Assembly (NCBI GenBank): GCA_045577925.1
Contig: JAZNJH010000031.1
Location: 116,364 to 180,363, forward strand
Origin: UBA4717 sp045577925
GTDB lineage: Bacteria > Bacillota > Clostridia > Oscillospirales > CAG-272
Length of the DNA stretch: 64,000 bases
Direction of reading: 5' to 3'
The position numbers and the translations under genes were made by a program. The notes below the pieces were generated by a model, which was not told the origin of the DNA, searched no databases, and was given only the letters and a program-made list of their open reading frames with translations. Positions 26,654-35,780 of this stretch are shown piece after piece. Position 1 is the stretch's first letter; each line of letters starts with the position of its first letter.

Positions 26654-27394
26654 TTACTTCATTTCCTCTATGTAATAAACGTAATCAAGGGACTTAAGTG
26701 CTTCAATTATCTCAATATGAGTCTTATATTTTTTCAACTCTGCACTGTTTATAGTAACAGCAACAGAATAAACGCTCATGCCCGAATTTATGTAAGCAGG
26801 ATTAACTTCGATTTCATCTATTATGAGGCCAAGTTTACGTATCGTCATTACAAAGTCCTGCAGATTACTGCTACTCTTTAATTCAAGATGCATCTCAAAA
26901 TGATTGGAACGGTTTTTAAGATAACGTTCAAAACGCGGAAAAATCGAAAGTGAACAAAGCAACGCTATAAAAGATATAAGTGTTACAGTGTACAGACCTG
27001 CACCTATTGTGAGTCCAATTATCGCACACGTCCAAAGACCAACTGAAGTCGTGAGACCACGTATCTGATTTTTTGAGCTGTATACCATAGAGTTTACACA
27101 TATTGTTGCCGAGCCAACAACGATTGCCGCAGAAATCAGATAAAAAGAAGCGCCGTACGCCTGATTGATAAAAATATCAACAAGCATGCCTATCGTAGAA
27201 GCCAGCGAAACAAGCATAAACGTCCTGAGACCTGCCGAATGTCTTTTGCTTGAACGCTCGCAGCCTATTATTGCAGCTAAAATAAGAACTGTCGCAATTC
27301 TGAGTAATATCGACCATATGTTAAGATCAGCCGACCATTCTCCTAAAATATAAACTATCGGGTCTGTCATTTGTATTGAAGTAATTATATCCAT
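26654..27394 (-). CDS. MgtC/SapB-family membrane protein
   Basis: A 246-residue protein with an N-terminal block of about five membrane segments (residues 30-155), including the family signature IIGCERSSKRHSAGLRTFMLV. A C-terminal ACT-like cytosolic domain follows (about 165-246). MgtC proteins support growth in low magnesium and inhibit F-ATPase in pathogens; the role here is unknown. I set the start at 27394 behind AAAGGAT. It follows the cation/proton antiporter by 19 bases, so both may respond to ionic or pH stress. Confidence 0.85.
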   Translation of the reverse strand: MDIITSIQMTDPIVYILGEWSADLNIWSILLRIATVLILAAIIGCERSSKRHSAGLRTFMLVSLASTIGMLVDIFINQAYGASFYLISAAIVVGSATICVNSMVYSSKNQIRGLTTSVGLWTCAIIGLTIGAGLYTVTLISFIALLCSLSIFPRFERYLKNRSNHFEMHLELKSSSNLQDFVMTIRKLGLIIDEIEVNPAYINSGMSVYSVAVTINSAELKKYKTHIEIIEALKSLDYVYYIEEMK

Positions 27395-27413
27395 GAGTAT
27401 ATATCCTTTCATA

Positions 27414-28859
27414 TTATCGTCTGCTGTTAAAACGCTGCCTTCGCGAAGCTATCATTTCATAATGTTCCTCAGCCGCACTCGTGAATGCTTGCTCATCCTC
27501 AGAGTCTGTATGTTCAGGCAGCTCTGTTTGTATCTTTTGAATACGCTCGATAAGGAGCTCGACCTCGCTCTTTTCACGTCCGTCAACATCACGCTCAGTT
27601 ATTTCAACAATATCTTCTATTTTTTGTGAGCATGCTCCTGATTTAAAGAGTGCAAGCTTAGCAAGCGCAGGACCAACTATCTCGTACAGTATGCCTGCGG
27701 CAAGAATTACTGTTTCGAGCGCACTTCCAAGGTCGCCGCCTATTGCTCTTGATCCCATAGCAACAAGCGGAATAGCAACACCTGCCTGAGGTATAAGAGC
27801 AAGCCCGAGATTGTTTCTTACTTTCTTTTCCTTTTGTGCAACTATACTGCCGATAAACGCGCCGGAGTACTTACCGATTATACGAACGGTAAAGTATGTA
27901 ACACTTATAAGCAATAATGGAGTTGCACCAACGCTTCCCATTGGAGTAATAAGTGCGTCGAGTCTGAAAGTAAGACCGCTTCGGACAAAGAACAGAAGCA
28001 ATATCGGCGGTCTGAAATAATTAAGCTGTTTAAAAAGCTTATCATCGGCACTTATGTTTATATATATCATACCCATAGACATACACCCAAGAAGCGGAGA
28101 CACGTCAAGCAGAGTACATATGCCGCAGAAGCCAAACAAAAGCGCTATAGCAATAATAAGGCGGTTATCTGTTGAACGCTTTTTCTGTATCATAAGCTTC
28201 ATGAAAACGCCAAATAATCCTCCAAGCACTATAACTCCAAGATTTATGATCACAGGCTCAAGTATAGAACGGGGCTCGATCAAAGAAGAGTTAAGCGATG
28301 AAATCGCTATAGAAATTGCAACACTGTATGCAAGCAGACCTATAATATTGTCTATTGCTACCACCTGTAAAAGCGTATTGACAAAATCGCCTTTAGCTCG
28401 AAGCTGGCGTATCGTCATCATTGTTGATGTAGGCGCGGTTAGAGATGCAAGTGCGGAAACTACAACACTGAAAGCAAAATTAAGTCCTAAAACAAAATAT
28501 GTAAGTATAAAAACAAGGGCCGAAGCAAGCGTTCCTTCGAAAATAGCGGTAAGAACAACCCTTGAGCCGTTTTTCCTTAAAAGATCAAAGCGGAAGAATT
28601 CGCCCATACCAAATGCTATAAAGGCAAGGGCGATATCTGCAAGAAAGTCCATTCCTTCTATTATACTTTTTGGAATAAGATTTAGAAAATAAGGTCCTAT
28701 AAGTACGCCGGTTAATATGTACGCCGTTACGTCAGGAAGCTTTATAAGCTTTGTTATACGCGTTGCAAGAAAACCAAACATAAGTATCATTGCTATTGAT
28801 ATTACAACTACCGCAGTTGGTGACGTTATATTCATATATTCGTATATTGATTCTTGCAT
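27414..28859 (-). CDS. Cation:proton antiporter (CPA2 / KefB-like)
   Basis: A 481-residue protein with 12-13 membrane segments filling residues 15-400. Family features include the first helices (LATRITKLIKLPDVTAYILTGVLIG, written here only to recall the usual start of NaH_Exchanger proteins) and an ALASLTAPTSTMMTIRQLRAKG segment. The charged VAIDNIIGLLAY helix holds the antiporter Asp. The C-terminal tail (about 400-481) is soluble and acidic, with no TrkA-N domain, so KefB proper is unlikely. Ion specificity is unknown. The start at 28859 lies behind AAAGGAGGGTG. mgtC follows in the same operon. Confidence 0.86.
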   Translation of the reverse strand: MQESIYEYMNITSPTAVVVISIAMILMFGFLATRITKLIKLPDVTAYILTGVLIGPYFLNLIPKSIIEGMDFLADIALAFIAFGMGEFFRFDLLRKNGSRVVLTAIFEGTLASALVFILTYFVLGLNFAFSVVVSALASLTAPTSTMMTIRQLRAKGDFVNTLLQVVAIDNIIGLLAYSVAISIAISSLNSSLIEPRSILEPVIINLGVIVLGGLFGVFMKLMIQKKRSTDNRLIIAIALLFGFCGICTLLDVSPLLGCMSMGMIYINISADDKLFKQLNYFRPPILLLFFVRSGLTFRLDALITPMGSVGATPLLLISVTYFTVRIIGKYSGAFIGSIVAQKEKKVRNNLGLALIPQAGVAIPLVAMGSRAIGGDLGSALETVILAAGILYEIVGPALAKLALFKSGACSQKIEDIVEITERDVDGREKSEVELLIERIQKIQTELPEHTDSEDEQAFTSAAEEHYEMIASRRQRFNSRR

Positions 28860-28977
28860 ATGATCACCCTCCTTTTTACAGTATAATTTCATAAAATAAT
28901 AGATATTATATATTAATGGACAAATTAAGTCAAGTGCAGATTCGATTGTTTACAGTTTGTTAATATTATTTCGACAA

Positions 28978-29003
28978 AATAAGAAAAGCCTCCTGTATGG
29001 AGG
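28978..29003 (-). terminator. Terminator of the phosphoesterase gene
   Basis: Minus strand hairpin GCCTCC / GGAGGC followed by TTTTCTTATTTT, directly after the stop codon at 29010. Confidence 0.85.
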
Positions 29004-29009
29004 CACCTC

Positions 29010-29684
29010 TTATACATAATATTCCTGCCCGTTATCAAGGCATATAGCACAAAGCGGTTGATCTTCATCCTCTCCGCAGTTAATAGCAATGTTTCCGTTT
29101 GCGTGTACAGCTTTATTTTGGTAACTTTCACCATCTTTTATCACAGTGTGCCCTGAAATAAGTGTTGCATCATCAAAATAACGTCTATTCATATTAACCT
29201 TTTCAAAAACAAGCTCTTCAGGTGAATAATCTGCAAGTTCCCTATTGGCTGAAAAATCCCCCAGCCCCGCGTGCACTAAGATATATTTTCTTCCATTGAC
29301 CGATAGCTCTTCATATAGCGGAAGGTCCTCGAGGTACTCTATCAGCGCTTCTCTTTCTTCTTTATCAAGCAAAGCAAGCTCGTCGGCGGTAGTTTTGCCG
29401 CCAATGCTCATCCATTTATCAAGCATTTCAGAAAGCTCCGAATTTTCTTCATGCGATTTTTCTGCTTTTTTTATTATTTTAAGCGCAAGATATTCATGAT
29501 CTCCTAAAATAGGAAACACATTTGCTCTCATGCTCATATCCTTAAGAACATCGACTGAACGTGTTCCTATATCTATCATATCGCCTATAACATACAGATC
29601 GTCCTTGTCATTAAAATTTATTTCCTTCAGCATTTTTTTATACTTATCATATCTTCCATGAATATCACTCATAACATAAGTCAT
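29010..29684 (-). CDS. Calcineurin-like metallophosphoesterase (PrpE/ApaH-like)
   Basis: A 224-residue protein with the two-metal phosphoesterase motifs in order: MSDIHGRYDKY (residues 5-15), VIGDMIDIG, LGDHEYLAL (near 59-67), ILVHAG and SGHTV. This layout matches symmetrical Ap4A hydrolases and serine/threonine phosphatases of the PrpE/ApaH group. The third motif reads GDHE where GNHE/D is nearly universal; the Asn normally helps bind metal and phosphate, so activity may be altered. It is a single gene between two terminators. Confidence 0.83.
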   Translation of the reverse strand: MTYVMSDIHGRYDKYKKMLKEINFNDKDDLYVIGDMIDIGTRSVDVLKDMSMRANVFPILGDHEYLALKIIKKAEKSHEENSELSEMLDKWMSIGGKTTADELALLDKEEREALIEYLEDLPLYEELSVNGRKYILVHAGLGDFSANRELADYSPEELVFEKVNMNRRYFDDATLISGHTVIKDGESYQNKAVHANGNIAINCGEDEDQPLCAICLDNGQEYYV

Positions 29685-29779
29685 ACGATCACCCCCAAGT
29701 TAGTATTCGCCTGATGTTATTCTTATTATTGTAAAAATAATTATACTGTACACAGCCTGTCATATTATGTAAACAATTG

Positions 29780-29813
29780 AAAATAAAAACAAATCGCGCT
29801 ATCAGCGCGCGAT
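29780..29813 (-). terminator. Terminator overlapping the end of the yitT gene
   Basis: Minus strand hairpin ATCGCGC / GCGCGAT (29793-29813) with the yitT stop codon in its loop, then TTTGTTTTTATTTT. Confidence 0.85.
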
Positions 29814-30389
29814 CTGCTTTTTCATAATTAAATTTATAATTATACTCTGAATAAAAATACTGATAAAAGCAAGTCCAACACCATATATGTCTCCTGTAAC
29901 CGCAAGAGCAAGAATAATAATTGCAAGATCGCATAAAAACAATGCGCTTCCCAGACGCAGATTTTTAAATTTGAATCTGACTAAAGTTGCTATAAGATCC
30001 GTGCCGCCCGTAGTATAACCAAGCAAGAATATAAGCCCCATTGCCACACCCATGACTGCGCCGCCAACAATTGCATTAAATATTCTGTTTTGGACAACAG
30101 CGTCAAGATGGGATAATATTTCAGAACTTATACCCGTTATCATAACACCTATAAATGCACGTTTTATATAATTTTTGCCGTAGGCAAAAGCGTTAGCTAT
30201 AAGAAACGGAATATTTAAAATTATTACAGTGGTACCTACCGGCAGTTTATATAGGATATTCAATATGATTGCAAGCCCTGTAAATCCGCCTGCAACTATT
30301 TGAGACGGCACAAGAAAAACGTTAAGACCTATTGCAAACAGAACTGATGCTATTGTAAGGACAGCACCGTTTCTTATCATTGTTCTCAT
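29802..30389 (-). CDS. YitT-family membrane protein, short form
   Basis: A 195-residue protein with five to six membrane segments and the YitT_membrane signature (VFLVPSQIVAGGFTGLAIIL near residue 25, and LLGYTTGGTDLIATLV near 125). Most relatives carry a C-terminal DUF2179 domain and are about 280-290 residues; this one stops after the membrane part. Function is not established in the family. Its ATG overlaps the TGA of the upstream deacetylase (ATGA), so the two are translationally coupled. Confidence 0.84.
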   Translation of the reverse strand: MRTMIRNGAVLTIASVLFAIGLNVFLVPSQIVAGGFTGLAIILNILYKLPVGTTVIILNIPFLIANAFAYGKNYIKRAFIGVMITGISSEILSHLDAVVQNRIFNAIVGGAVMGVAMGLIFLLGYTTGGTDLIATLVRFKFKNLRLGSALFLCDLAIIILALAVTGDIYGVGLAFISIFIQSIIINLIMKKQIAR

Positions 30390-31102
30390 GATACACCCTT
30401 ATTTATAAGCTCAGAAACCGTAACAAAGCAGTATCCCTGTGACTTAAGCTTTGGAATAATTATTTCCAGGGCTTCAACAGTAGGACTGTCGCCCGTAACA
30501 AAATCATGAAACAACACTATGCTTCCCGGTTTTACCCCCTCAAGTACACTTTCGCATATCTTATCAACTTCGTTATGTGCCCAATCGAGCGTATCTATAT
30601 TCCACAATATAACGTCATAGTCTATTGAACCCACGGCTGATGCTATCATATCCGAACACCAACCTTCAGGAGGCCTGAAAAGCTTAGGTCTGTATTCAGC
30701 AATTTCATAAAGCTCGTTCTCTGTTGACTCTAGCTCCTCTATAAGATTCTTTTTACTAAGTTTACGCATTTTTGAGTGATTATAGGTATGATTCCCTATC
30801 TCATGCCCAAGTCGTAATTCTCGCCTTATTATATCCGGATTATCATGTGCCATAGCTCCTATAACAAAAAACGTAGCCTTGACATCATATTTTTCAAGAA
30901 CGTCAAGTATCTCGCCCGTTCTGAATTTGTGTGGTCCGTCATCAAAAGTAAGTGCAATAAGCTTTTCATCTGTCTTTGCGCTGTAATATATGCTGCCAGC
31001 CGGTCTGTAATCTTCTGCTTTTAAAAATGTTATTAACAACAACGAGAATAGTGCAAATACCAAGGGCTTAACGATTACTGTTATTTTCTTTTTTAAGTTC
31101 AT
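30386..31102 (-). CDS. Polysaccharide deacetylase (CE4, NodB domain), membrane-anchored
   Basis: A CE4 hydrolase that removes acetyl groups from surface glycans, most likely peptidoglycan. One N-terminal membrane segment (about residues 8-28) puts the domain outside. The catalytic motifs are complete: LTFDDGPH (motif 1, catalytic base Asp and metal Asp), GNHTYNHS (metal His pair), LFRPPEG, and IVLFHDF near the C-terminus. 238 residues. The start lies inside the 3' end of the preceding pdaA-like gene and yitT overlaps its stop, so three genes form one tight unit. Confidence 0.9.
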   Translation of the reverse strand: MNLKKKITVIVKPLVFALFSLLLITFLKAEDYRPAGSIYYSAKTDEKLIALTFDDGPHKFRTGEILDVLEKYDVKATFFVIGAMAHDNPDIIRRELRLGHEIGNHTYNHSKMRKLSKKNLIEELESTENELYEIAEYRPKLFRPPEGWCSDMIASAVGSIDYDVILWNIDTLDWAHNEVDKICESVLEGVKPGSIVLFHDFVTGDSPTVEALEIIIPKLKSQGYCFVTVSELINKGVS

Positions 31103-31850
31103 CAAGTGTTCCGAATCTGTATCCCATGCTCTTAAGTTTAACTATTAGCTCATCGAGTATAGCTGCATTTGTGGCACTTGTGGGATGCAGAAGCATAACC
31201 TCGCCGTTGTGAATGTGAGCAAGTATTTTTTCCATAGCCTTCTGCGTGTCGGGTTGTTTGGAGTTATCCCAATCTGCGTAAGCAAAGCTCCAGAAAACCG
31301 TATGATATCCAAGCTCATCAGCGTGCCCCAGATTTTCATTATTAAACGAGCCCTCCGGAGGACGATAGTATTTATCTATGGTATTACCCGTATATTCGGT
31401 GTATACTTTTTCAAGTGCTTCAAGTTCTTTCGCAAACTCATTTTTATCAGTTACAAGCGACATGTTTTTATGACTTGCGGTATGATTGCACACAAGATGT
31501 CCCTCTGATGACATTCTGCAAACAAGTTCTGTGTTTCTTCGAACAAGATTTTCAAGTATAAAAAAAGCCGCCTTAACATCATGCTTTTTCAGTGTATCAA
31601 GTATTTTTTCAACGTTACCGTTTTCATAACCGGCATCGAATGTGAGATATATAACCTTTTCATCTTTGCCTATATATGAAGCACTGTGCCCATTTATTGA
31701 AGTAAGCTTCCCCTCAAGTGCGGGGCGCTTGTGCTCTTTATTATTTTTCACGTACCAATGTATTGTATTTGACTCAGAGGCACAGATTATACATGAAAAC
31801 ATTGATAACATTGTAATTACTGACATGACTATGCTGATAATTCTTTTCAT
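31068..31850 (-). CDS. pdaA: PdaA-like delta-lactam-biosynthetic peptidoglycan deacetylase
   Basis: PdaA removes N-acetyl from muramic acid so that muramic-delta-lactam forms in the spore cortex, which germination enzymes need. The 260-residue protein has a signal peptide (cleaved near residue 24), HWYVKNNKEHKRP, and the PdaA form of motif 1, YLTFDAGYENGN. B. subtilis PdaA has TFDNGYENG, unlike the TFDDGP of general CE4 enzymes. CNHTASH provides the His pair, with YRPPEGSF and LLHPTS following. It suggests an endospore-former, though pdaA-like genes also persist in non-sporulators. AAAGGAG precedes the ATG. Confidence 0.84.
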   Translation of the reverse strand: MKRIISIVMSVITMLSMFSCIICASESNTIHWYVKNNKEHKRPALEGKLTSINGHSASYIGKDEKVIYLTFDAGYENGNVEKILDTLKKHDVKAAFFILENLVRRNTELVCRMSSEGHLVCNHTASHKNMSLVTDKNEFAKELEALEKVYTEYTGNTIDKYYRPPEGSFNNENLGHADELGYHTVFWSFAYADWDNSKQPDTQKAMEKILAHIHNGEVMLLHPTSATNAAILDELIVKLKSMGYRFGTLDELKKENNSNR

Positions 31851-31953
31851 AATTGCTCCTTTCTTGTGTTTTAAATTGCAGATTTAGTTTTTGCATTTTC
31901 TTTGTTTGAAAACGCGTAATTTAGAGGAAAGAAATCTAATTATTAAAAAACTA

Positions 31954-31982
31954 TTGACTTTATAGTTCAAAAATTGTAAAAT
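31954..31982 (+). promoter_or_regulatory. Promoter of argH
   Basis: -35 TTGACT (31954-31959), 17-bp spacer, -10 TAAAAT (31977-31982), about 42 bases before the argH start. I see no ARG box here, in contrast to argC. Confidence 0.8.
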
Positions 31983-32023
31983 ATTTCTGTAATTTTATAA
32001 ATGTATAAAGGAATTATCAAAAA

Positions 32024-33403
32024 ATGAAAATGTGGGCTGGCCGCTTCAAAAAACAGATAGACAGCGGTGTTAATGATTTCAACTCTTCAATCGCTTTCGA
32101 TAAAGTGATGTACAAAGAAGATATTAGAGGCTCTATTGCACATGCAACCATGCTTGGCGAATGCGGCATAATTGAAAAGAGCGAGGCAGACAAAATAGTT
32201 TCTGCCCTTGGCGATATTCTTGCGGACATTGAAAACGGGAAAGTGGAATTTACCGCTGAAGCCGAAGATATTCATATGAATATAGAAGCCATACTTACAG
32301 AACGTATTGGCGACACAGGCAAGAGACTTCATACTGCCCGCAGCCGTAACGATCAGGTTGCGCTCGACATAAGAATGTATCTTCTCGCCGAAACCGCACG
32401 TGTGAAAGCTTCGGTTCTCGGTTTGCTTGAAGCTATATATATAAAGGCATGCGAGAACACTGACACAGTTATGGCGGGATACACGCATCTTCAGCGCGCT
32501 CAACCCGTCACGTTCGCACACTATATTCTTGCATATTCGGAAATGCTTCGCCGCGACTACGACCGTCTTTGCGATGCTGAAAGAAGAATGAACGTAATGC
32601 CTCTCGGTTCCGGTGCTCTTGCTTCAACTACCTATCCGATTAACCGTGAAAGAGTCGCCGAGCTTTTAGGATTCCCCTCAGTTACCCGCAACAGTATTGA
32701 CGGTGTATCTGACCGCGACTTTGCTATTGAGCTTGCAAGCGCGCTTTCTATTTTGATGATGCATATGAGCCGTTTTTCCGAGGAGATCATTTTATGGTGC
32801 TCCTCCGAATTCGGATTTATAGAGCTTGACGATGCTTTTTCAACCGGCTCATCTATCATGCCACAGAAGAAAAACCCCGACGTTGCAGAGCTCGTTCGCG
32901 GCAAAACCGGCCGAGTATACGGTTCGCTTATCACACTGCTTACTCTTATGAAAGGTCTGCCTCTTGCATATAACAAAGATATGCAGGAAGATAAAGAAGC
33001 TATCTTTGATGCAATTGATAACACCGTGTTATCAGTAAACGTATTCACATCTATGTTTGAAACGATGACGGTTAAAGCTGACGTTATGCGCCGCTCTGCC
33101 GCCAAAGGCTTTATAAATGCTACCGACTGCGCAGACTATCTTGTAAAGAAAGGGCTTCCCTTCAGAGATGCGTACAAGGCTGTTGGTACGCTTGTTGCAA
33201 GATGCATAGAGCTTGATACAACGCTCGAACAGCTTTCGCTTGATGAATACAAGCAGGTATGCCCTGCTTTTGACAACGACGTATACAATGCGATTGACCT
33301 TGATACATGTGTAAACGGCAGAAAAGTAACAGGCGGGCCCGCGAAGGAATCCGTTAACAGACAACTTGAGATTCTGAAAAGCTTTTTGAATGAAGCCAAA
33401 TAA
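32024..33403 (+). CDS. argH: Argininosuccinate lyase
   Basis: Cleaves argininosuccinate to arginine and fumarate. 459 residues, normal length. Starts MKMWAGRFKK; motifs include HTARSRNDQVALD, TVMAGYTHLQRAQPV with the catalytic His, and the mobile signature loop GSSIMPQKKNPD with the catalytic Ser. It is a single gene on its own promoter, separate from argCJBDF. argG, which would supply its substrate, is not in the window. Confidence 0.97.
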   Translation: MKMWAGRFKKQIDSGVNDFNSSIAFDKVMYKEDIRGSIAHATMLGECGIIEKSEADKIVSALGDILADIENGKVEFTAEAEDIHMNIEAILTERIGDTGKRLHTARSRNDQVALDIRMYLLAETARVKASVLGLLEAIYIKACENTDTVMAGYTHLQRAQPVTFAHYILAYSEMLRRDYDRLCDAERRMNVMPLGSGALASTTYPINRERVAELLGFPSVTRNSIDGVSDRDFAIELASALSILMMHMSRFSEEIILWCSSEFGFIELDDAFSTGSSIMPQKKNPDVAELVRGKTGRVYGSLITLLTLMKGLPLAYNKDMQEDKEAIFDAIDNTVLSVNVFTSMFETMTVKADVMRRSAAKGFINATDCADYLVKKGLPFRDAYKAVGTLVARCIELDTTLEQLSLDEYKQVCPAFDNDVYNAIDLDTCVNGRKVTGGPAKESVNRQLEILKSFLNEAK

Positions 33404-33409
33404 AAAAAC

Positions 33410-33440
33410 AAAAAACTGACGTTTAAAACGTCAGTTTTTT
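33410..33440. terminator. Bidirectional terminator between argH and cpsB
   Basis: Inverted repeat AAAAAACTGACGTTT / AAACGTCAGTTTTTT. The stop codon of cpsB (33431-33433, minus strand) lies inside the stem, so the last codons of cpsB and the terminator share bases. Confidence 0.92.
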
Positions 33441-34138
33441 ATTTTACAAATATTATCAGCAAAGTTTTTAATGTACTCAACAGCTCCGTTTTTAAACAGA
33501 CCGTCAATTTCATTATACGCATCAACCAGAATCTCCGGTGAGCGTGAATGTGTGTTATGACAGTCTGAAGACACTACCGATATTAGTTCTTTCTTAATAA
33601 GCTTTTTCGCGGTCTTCATATAGAGCTTTTCAAACAAGCTTGAAGCATCAAGCTGCAAAATTGCTCCAAGCTCAACAAGCTTTTCCGCTGCTCTGATATT
33701 TCTGATCACTGCAGGATATCGTTCAACGTGAGCGATGATCGGTGTTACATTAAAATAATCCATAAAATTTGTAAGCACGTCTATACAGGACTTTTCCCAA
33801 TCATTTGAAAAAGGCATTTCTACAAGCACGTATCTTGTATTTTCTATACAAAACATCTCAACAGAGTCAAGATTAAGAACTCTTGGTGTCAGTCTTAACT
33901 CGCAACCCGAAAAAATTGTAATTCCATAGTTTTTTGCTATCGGAGCAAGTTTTGACATGCGCTCTTCACGCATGGCAAAAAATTCATCAGGTGAAATATT
34001 TGTATAATCAAAATGCGGAGTACATACTACAGATTTAATACCAATGCTCTTCATTATTTCAAGCATCGCAATGCTCGTCTCGAGATTCTCTGCGCCGTCG
34101 TCAATGTCGTATAAAAGATGGGTATGTATGTCTGTCAT
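33431..34138 (-). CDS. cpsB: Tyrosine-protein phosphatase of the CpsB/YwqE (PHP) type
   Basis: A manganese-dependent phosphatase that dephosphorylates the BY-kinase of the same operon. 235 residues, with the PHP metal motifs MTDIHTHLLYDIDDGA, VVCTPHFD, IIAHVERYP and VVSSDCHN. The ATG overlaps the cpsD stop by one base. It is the last gene of cpsC-cpsD-cpsB, and its stop is buried in a terminator, so no capsule genes follow in the operon. Confidence 0.92.
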   Translation of the reverse strand: MTDIHTHLLYDIDDGAENLETSIAMLEIMKSIGIKSVVCTPHFDYTNISPDEFFAMREERMSKLAPIAKNYGITIFSGCELRLTPRVLNLDSVEMFCIENTRYVLVEMPFSNDWEKSCIDVLTNFMDYFNVTPIIAHVERYPAVIRNIRAAEKLVELGAILQLDASSLFEKLYMKTAKKLIKKELISVVSSDCHNTHSRSPEILVDAYNEIDGLFKNGAVEYIKNFADNICKIKN

Positions 34139-34842
34139 TATTTATAACTGTAATACTTGTATTTTCTGGAATATCCCTTAGTATTGCTATTTACGACGTC
34201 ATTTAAAACGAATCCGAGAACAGGCGCATTTGCATATTCAAACTGAGTAAGTACTTTTTTCGTTTCGGGATGCGTACTGTACGATGAACGGACAACGACT
34301 ATTGTTCCGTCAACGTATTTTGTAAGAGTAAGAGCATCGGACACAACGTTAACCGGGGGAGTATCAAAAAGAATATAGTCGTATCTTTCGCTAAGCTTTT
34401 CCAGAAGATTTTTCATAGCCTCACTTGAAATAAGTTCGGCAGGATTAGGGGGAATAAGTCCGGCAGGAAGTATCTGAAGATTAGGCTTGCTCGTTTCCTT
34501 GATTGCCTCATCTATACTGCACATTCCTGAAAGAAGATTGGAAAGTCCGACACGGCTTTCAAGGTTAAAATATCTATGCACTCTGGGGCGTCTCATATCG
34601 CAGTCAATTACAAGGGTACGAGCCTCCGTTTGCGACAATGTTACCGCAAGGTTTATCGTGGTTATAGTCTTGCCCTCGCGCGGATGAGCGCTTGTTATTG
34701 AAATCAATTTACAATGGGATTCAGAACCTGCAACCGAAAATTGTACATTGGTTCTGAAAGCCTTATAAGCCTCGGTAATCTGGAAATTGGTAGTACTGTC
34801 AACCGTGTTTATCACACGCGTTTTATTTCTTGCTGCTTTCAC
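34138..34842 (-). CDS. cpsD: Bacterial tyrosine kinase (CpsD/YwqD type)
   Basis: The cytosolic BY-kinase that, activated by the membrane adaptor CpsC, autophosphorylates on its C-terminal tyrosine cluster and controls polymer export. 234 residues. Walker A reads SAHPREGKTITT (about 51-62), Walker A' LVIDCDMRRP, Walker B ILFDTPP. The tail YSRKYKYYSYK carries five Tyr. The start is GTG at 34842, placed behind GGAGG, inside the 3' end of cpsC. Confidence 0.92.
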   Translation of the reverse strand: MKAARNKTRVINTVDSTTNFQITEAYKAFRTNVQFSVAGSESHCKLISITSAHPREGKTITTINLAVTLSQTEARTLVIDCDMRRPRVHRYFNLESRVGLSNLLSGMCSIDEAIKETSKPNLQILPAGLIPPNPAELISSEAMKNLLEKLSERYDYILFDTPPVNVVSDALTLTKYVDGTIVVVRSSYSTHPETKKVLTQFEYANAPVLGFVLNDVVNSNTKGYSRKYKYYSYK

Positions 34843-35599
34843 CGTATCTACCTCCGTATGTTGATTTTTTATTATCCTTGATCACTTCATCGAAGTTAGG
34901 TATAACACCGAGAATCGGAACGTCATACATTTTGGTAAGATCATTTTCGTCGCCGATTCTGACGTCGAACACCTTAAATAACACGATTATCAAAGCTGAT
35001 ATAATTGCTCCGAAAAATGCTCCCACCAGAGTATTTCGGCTAGTTACGTTATTTATGCGTTTTATTCTCTCAAACTTAGGCTGATTCGTAACCTTAAGCG
35101 CATCAAATCCTTTTATCTCATGAATACGTTTCGGAGCAAGATTTGCAAGCTCACCTGCAACAGCATATGCATCAGCAGGATAAGGCGAAACAATAGTTGC
35201 AACGAAAAGGTCTGTGTCAGACTGCTCACTGTAAGATATCATTGATGATAAATGGCTTGCCTTATAATCAATTCTGCATTTGCCTTCCAGATTTTCGTCA
35301 AGCATATCAAAAAAGTCGTCATTATCAAGAAGCTCCATATAGGTTTTTAGTGCTTCTCTGGCATACGTTGTTGTCTGATATGCGGTTGCCGCTGTTGTTG
35401 TCTGGGCATTTCCGAATTCAGGCGCAACGTAGAACTGAACCGTCAATCCGTACATAGGAGTAATATTGAAACTGCTGTGCAAAAACAACAGTACTGCGCA
35501 AAGAACGGAACTAATAAGTATTATCCACCAGCGTTTAAGCAAAATCTTCAGAATGTCGAGTATGCTCACTTCAATGGCTTCCATCTCAATTTTTTCCAT
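34823..35599 (-). CDS. cpsC: Wzz-domain kinase adaptor / chain-length regulator (CpsC/YveK type)
   Basis: A 258-residue membrane protein with the Wzz topology: a short N-terminal cytosolic part (ISILDILKILLKRWW-like, residues 9-25), membrane helix 1 (about 26-46), an extracellular domain, membrane helix 2 (about 195-215), and a cytosolic tail of about 45 residues that activates CpsD. First gene of a three-gene regulatory module under a strong promoter. No glycosyltransferase, flippase or polymerase gene is near, so the target is elsewhere. Confidence 0.87.
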   Translation of the reverse strand: MEKIEMEAIEVSILDILKILLKRWWIILISSVLCAVLLFLHSSFNITPMYGLTVQFYVAPEFGNAQTTTAATAYQTTTYAREALKTYMELLDNDDFFDMLDENLEGKCRIDYKASHLSSMISYSEQSDTDLFVATIVSPYPADAYAVAGELANLAPKRIHEIKGFDALKVTNQPKFERIKRINNVTSRNTLVGAFFGAIISALIIVLFKVFDVRIGDENDLTKMYDVPILGVIPNFDEVIKDNKKSTYGGRYGESSKK

Positions 35600-35702
35600 A
35601 TCTTTATCATTCCTTTCACTGCCTCATTTCTCTTAATGAGACGAATTTTGTCTGCACATAATTACACCACCGGATAAAATATGTACAAAAACAATCTATA
35701 AT

Positions 35703-35732
35703 ATTATAGCAGAGATTTTTGCTCATTGTCAA
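35703..35732 (-). promoter_or_regulatory. Promoter of cpsC-cpsD-cpsB
   Basis: Minus strand: -35 TTGACA (35727-35732), 18-bp spacer, -10 TATAAT (35703-35708), leaving a leader of about 95 bases. Confidence 0.85.
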
Positions 35733-35780
35733 TAGCGGAAATGTTATTTAAAGTGAAATTAATTTTTTTCAAGAAAAGTA

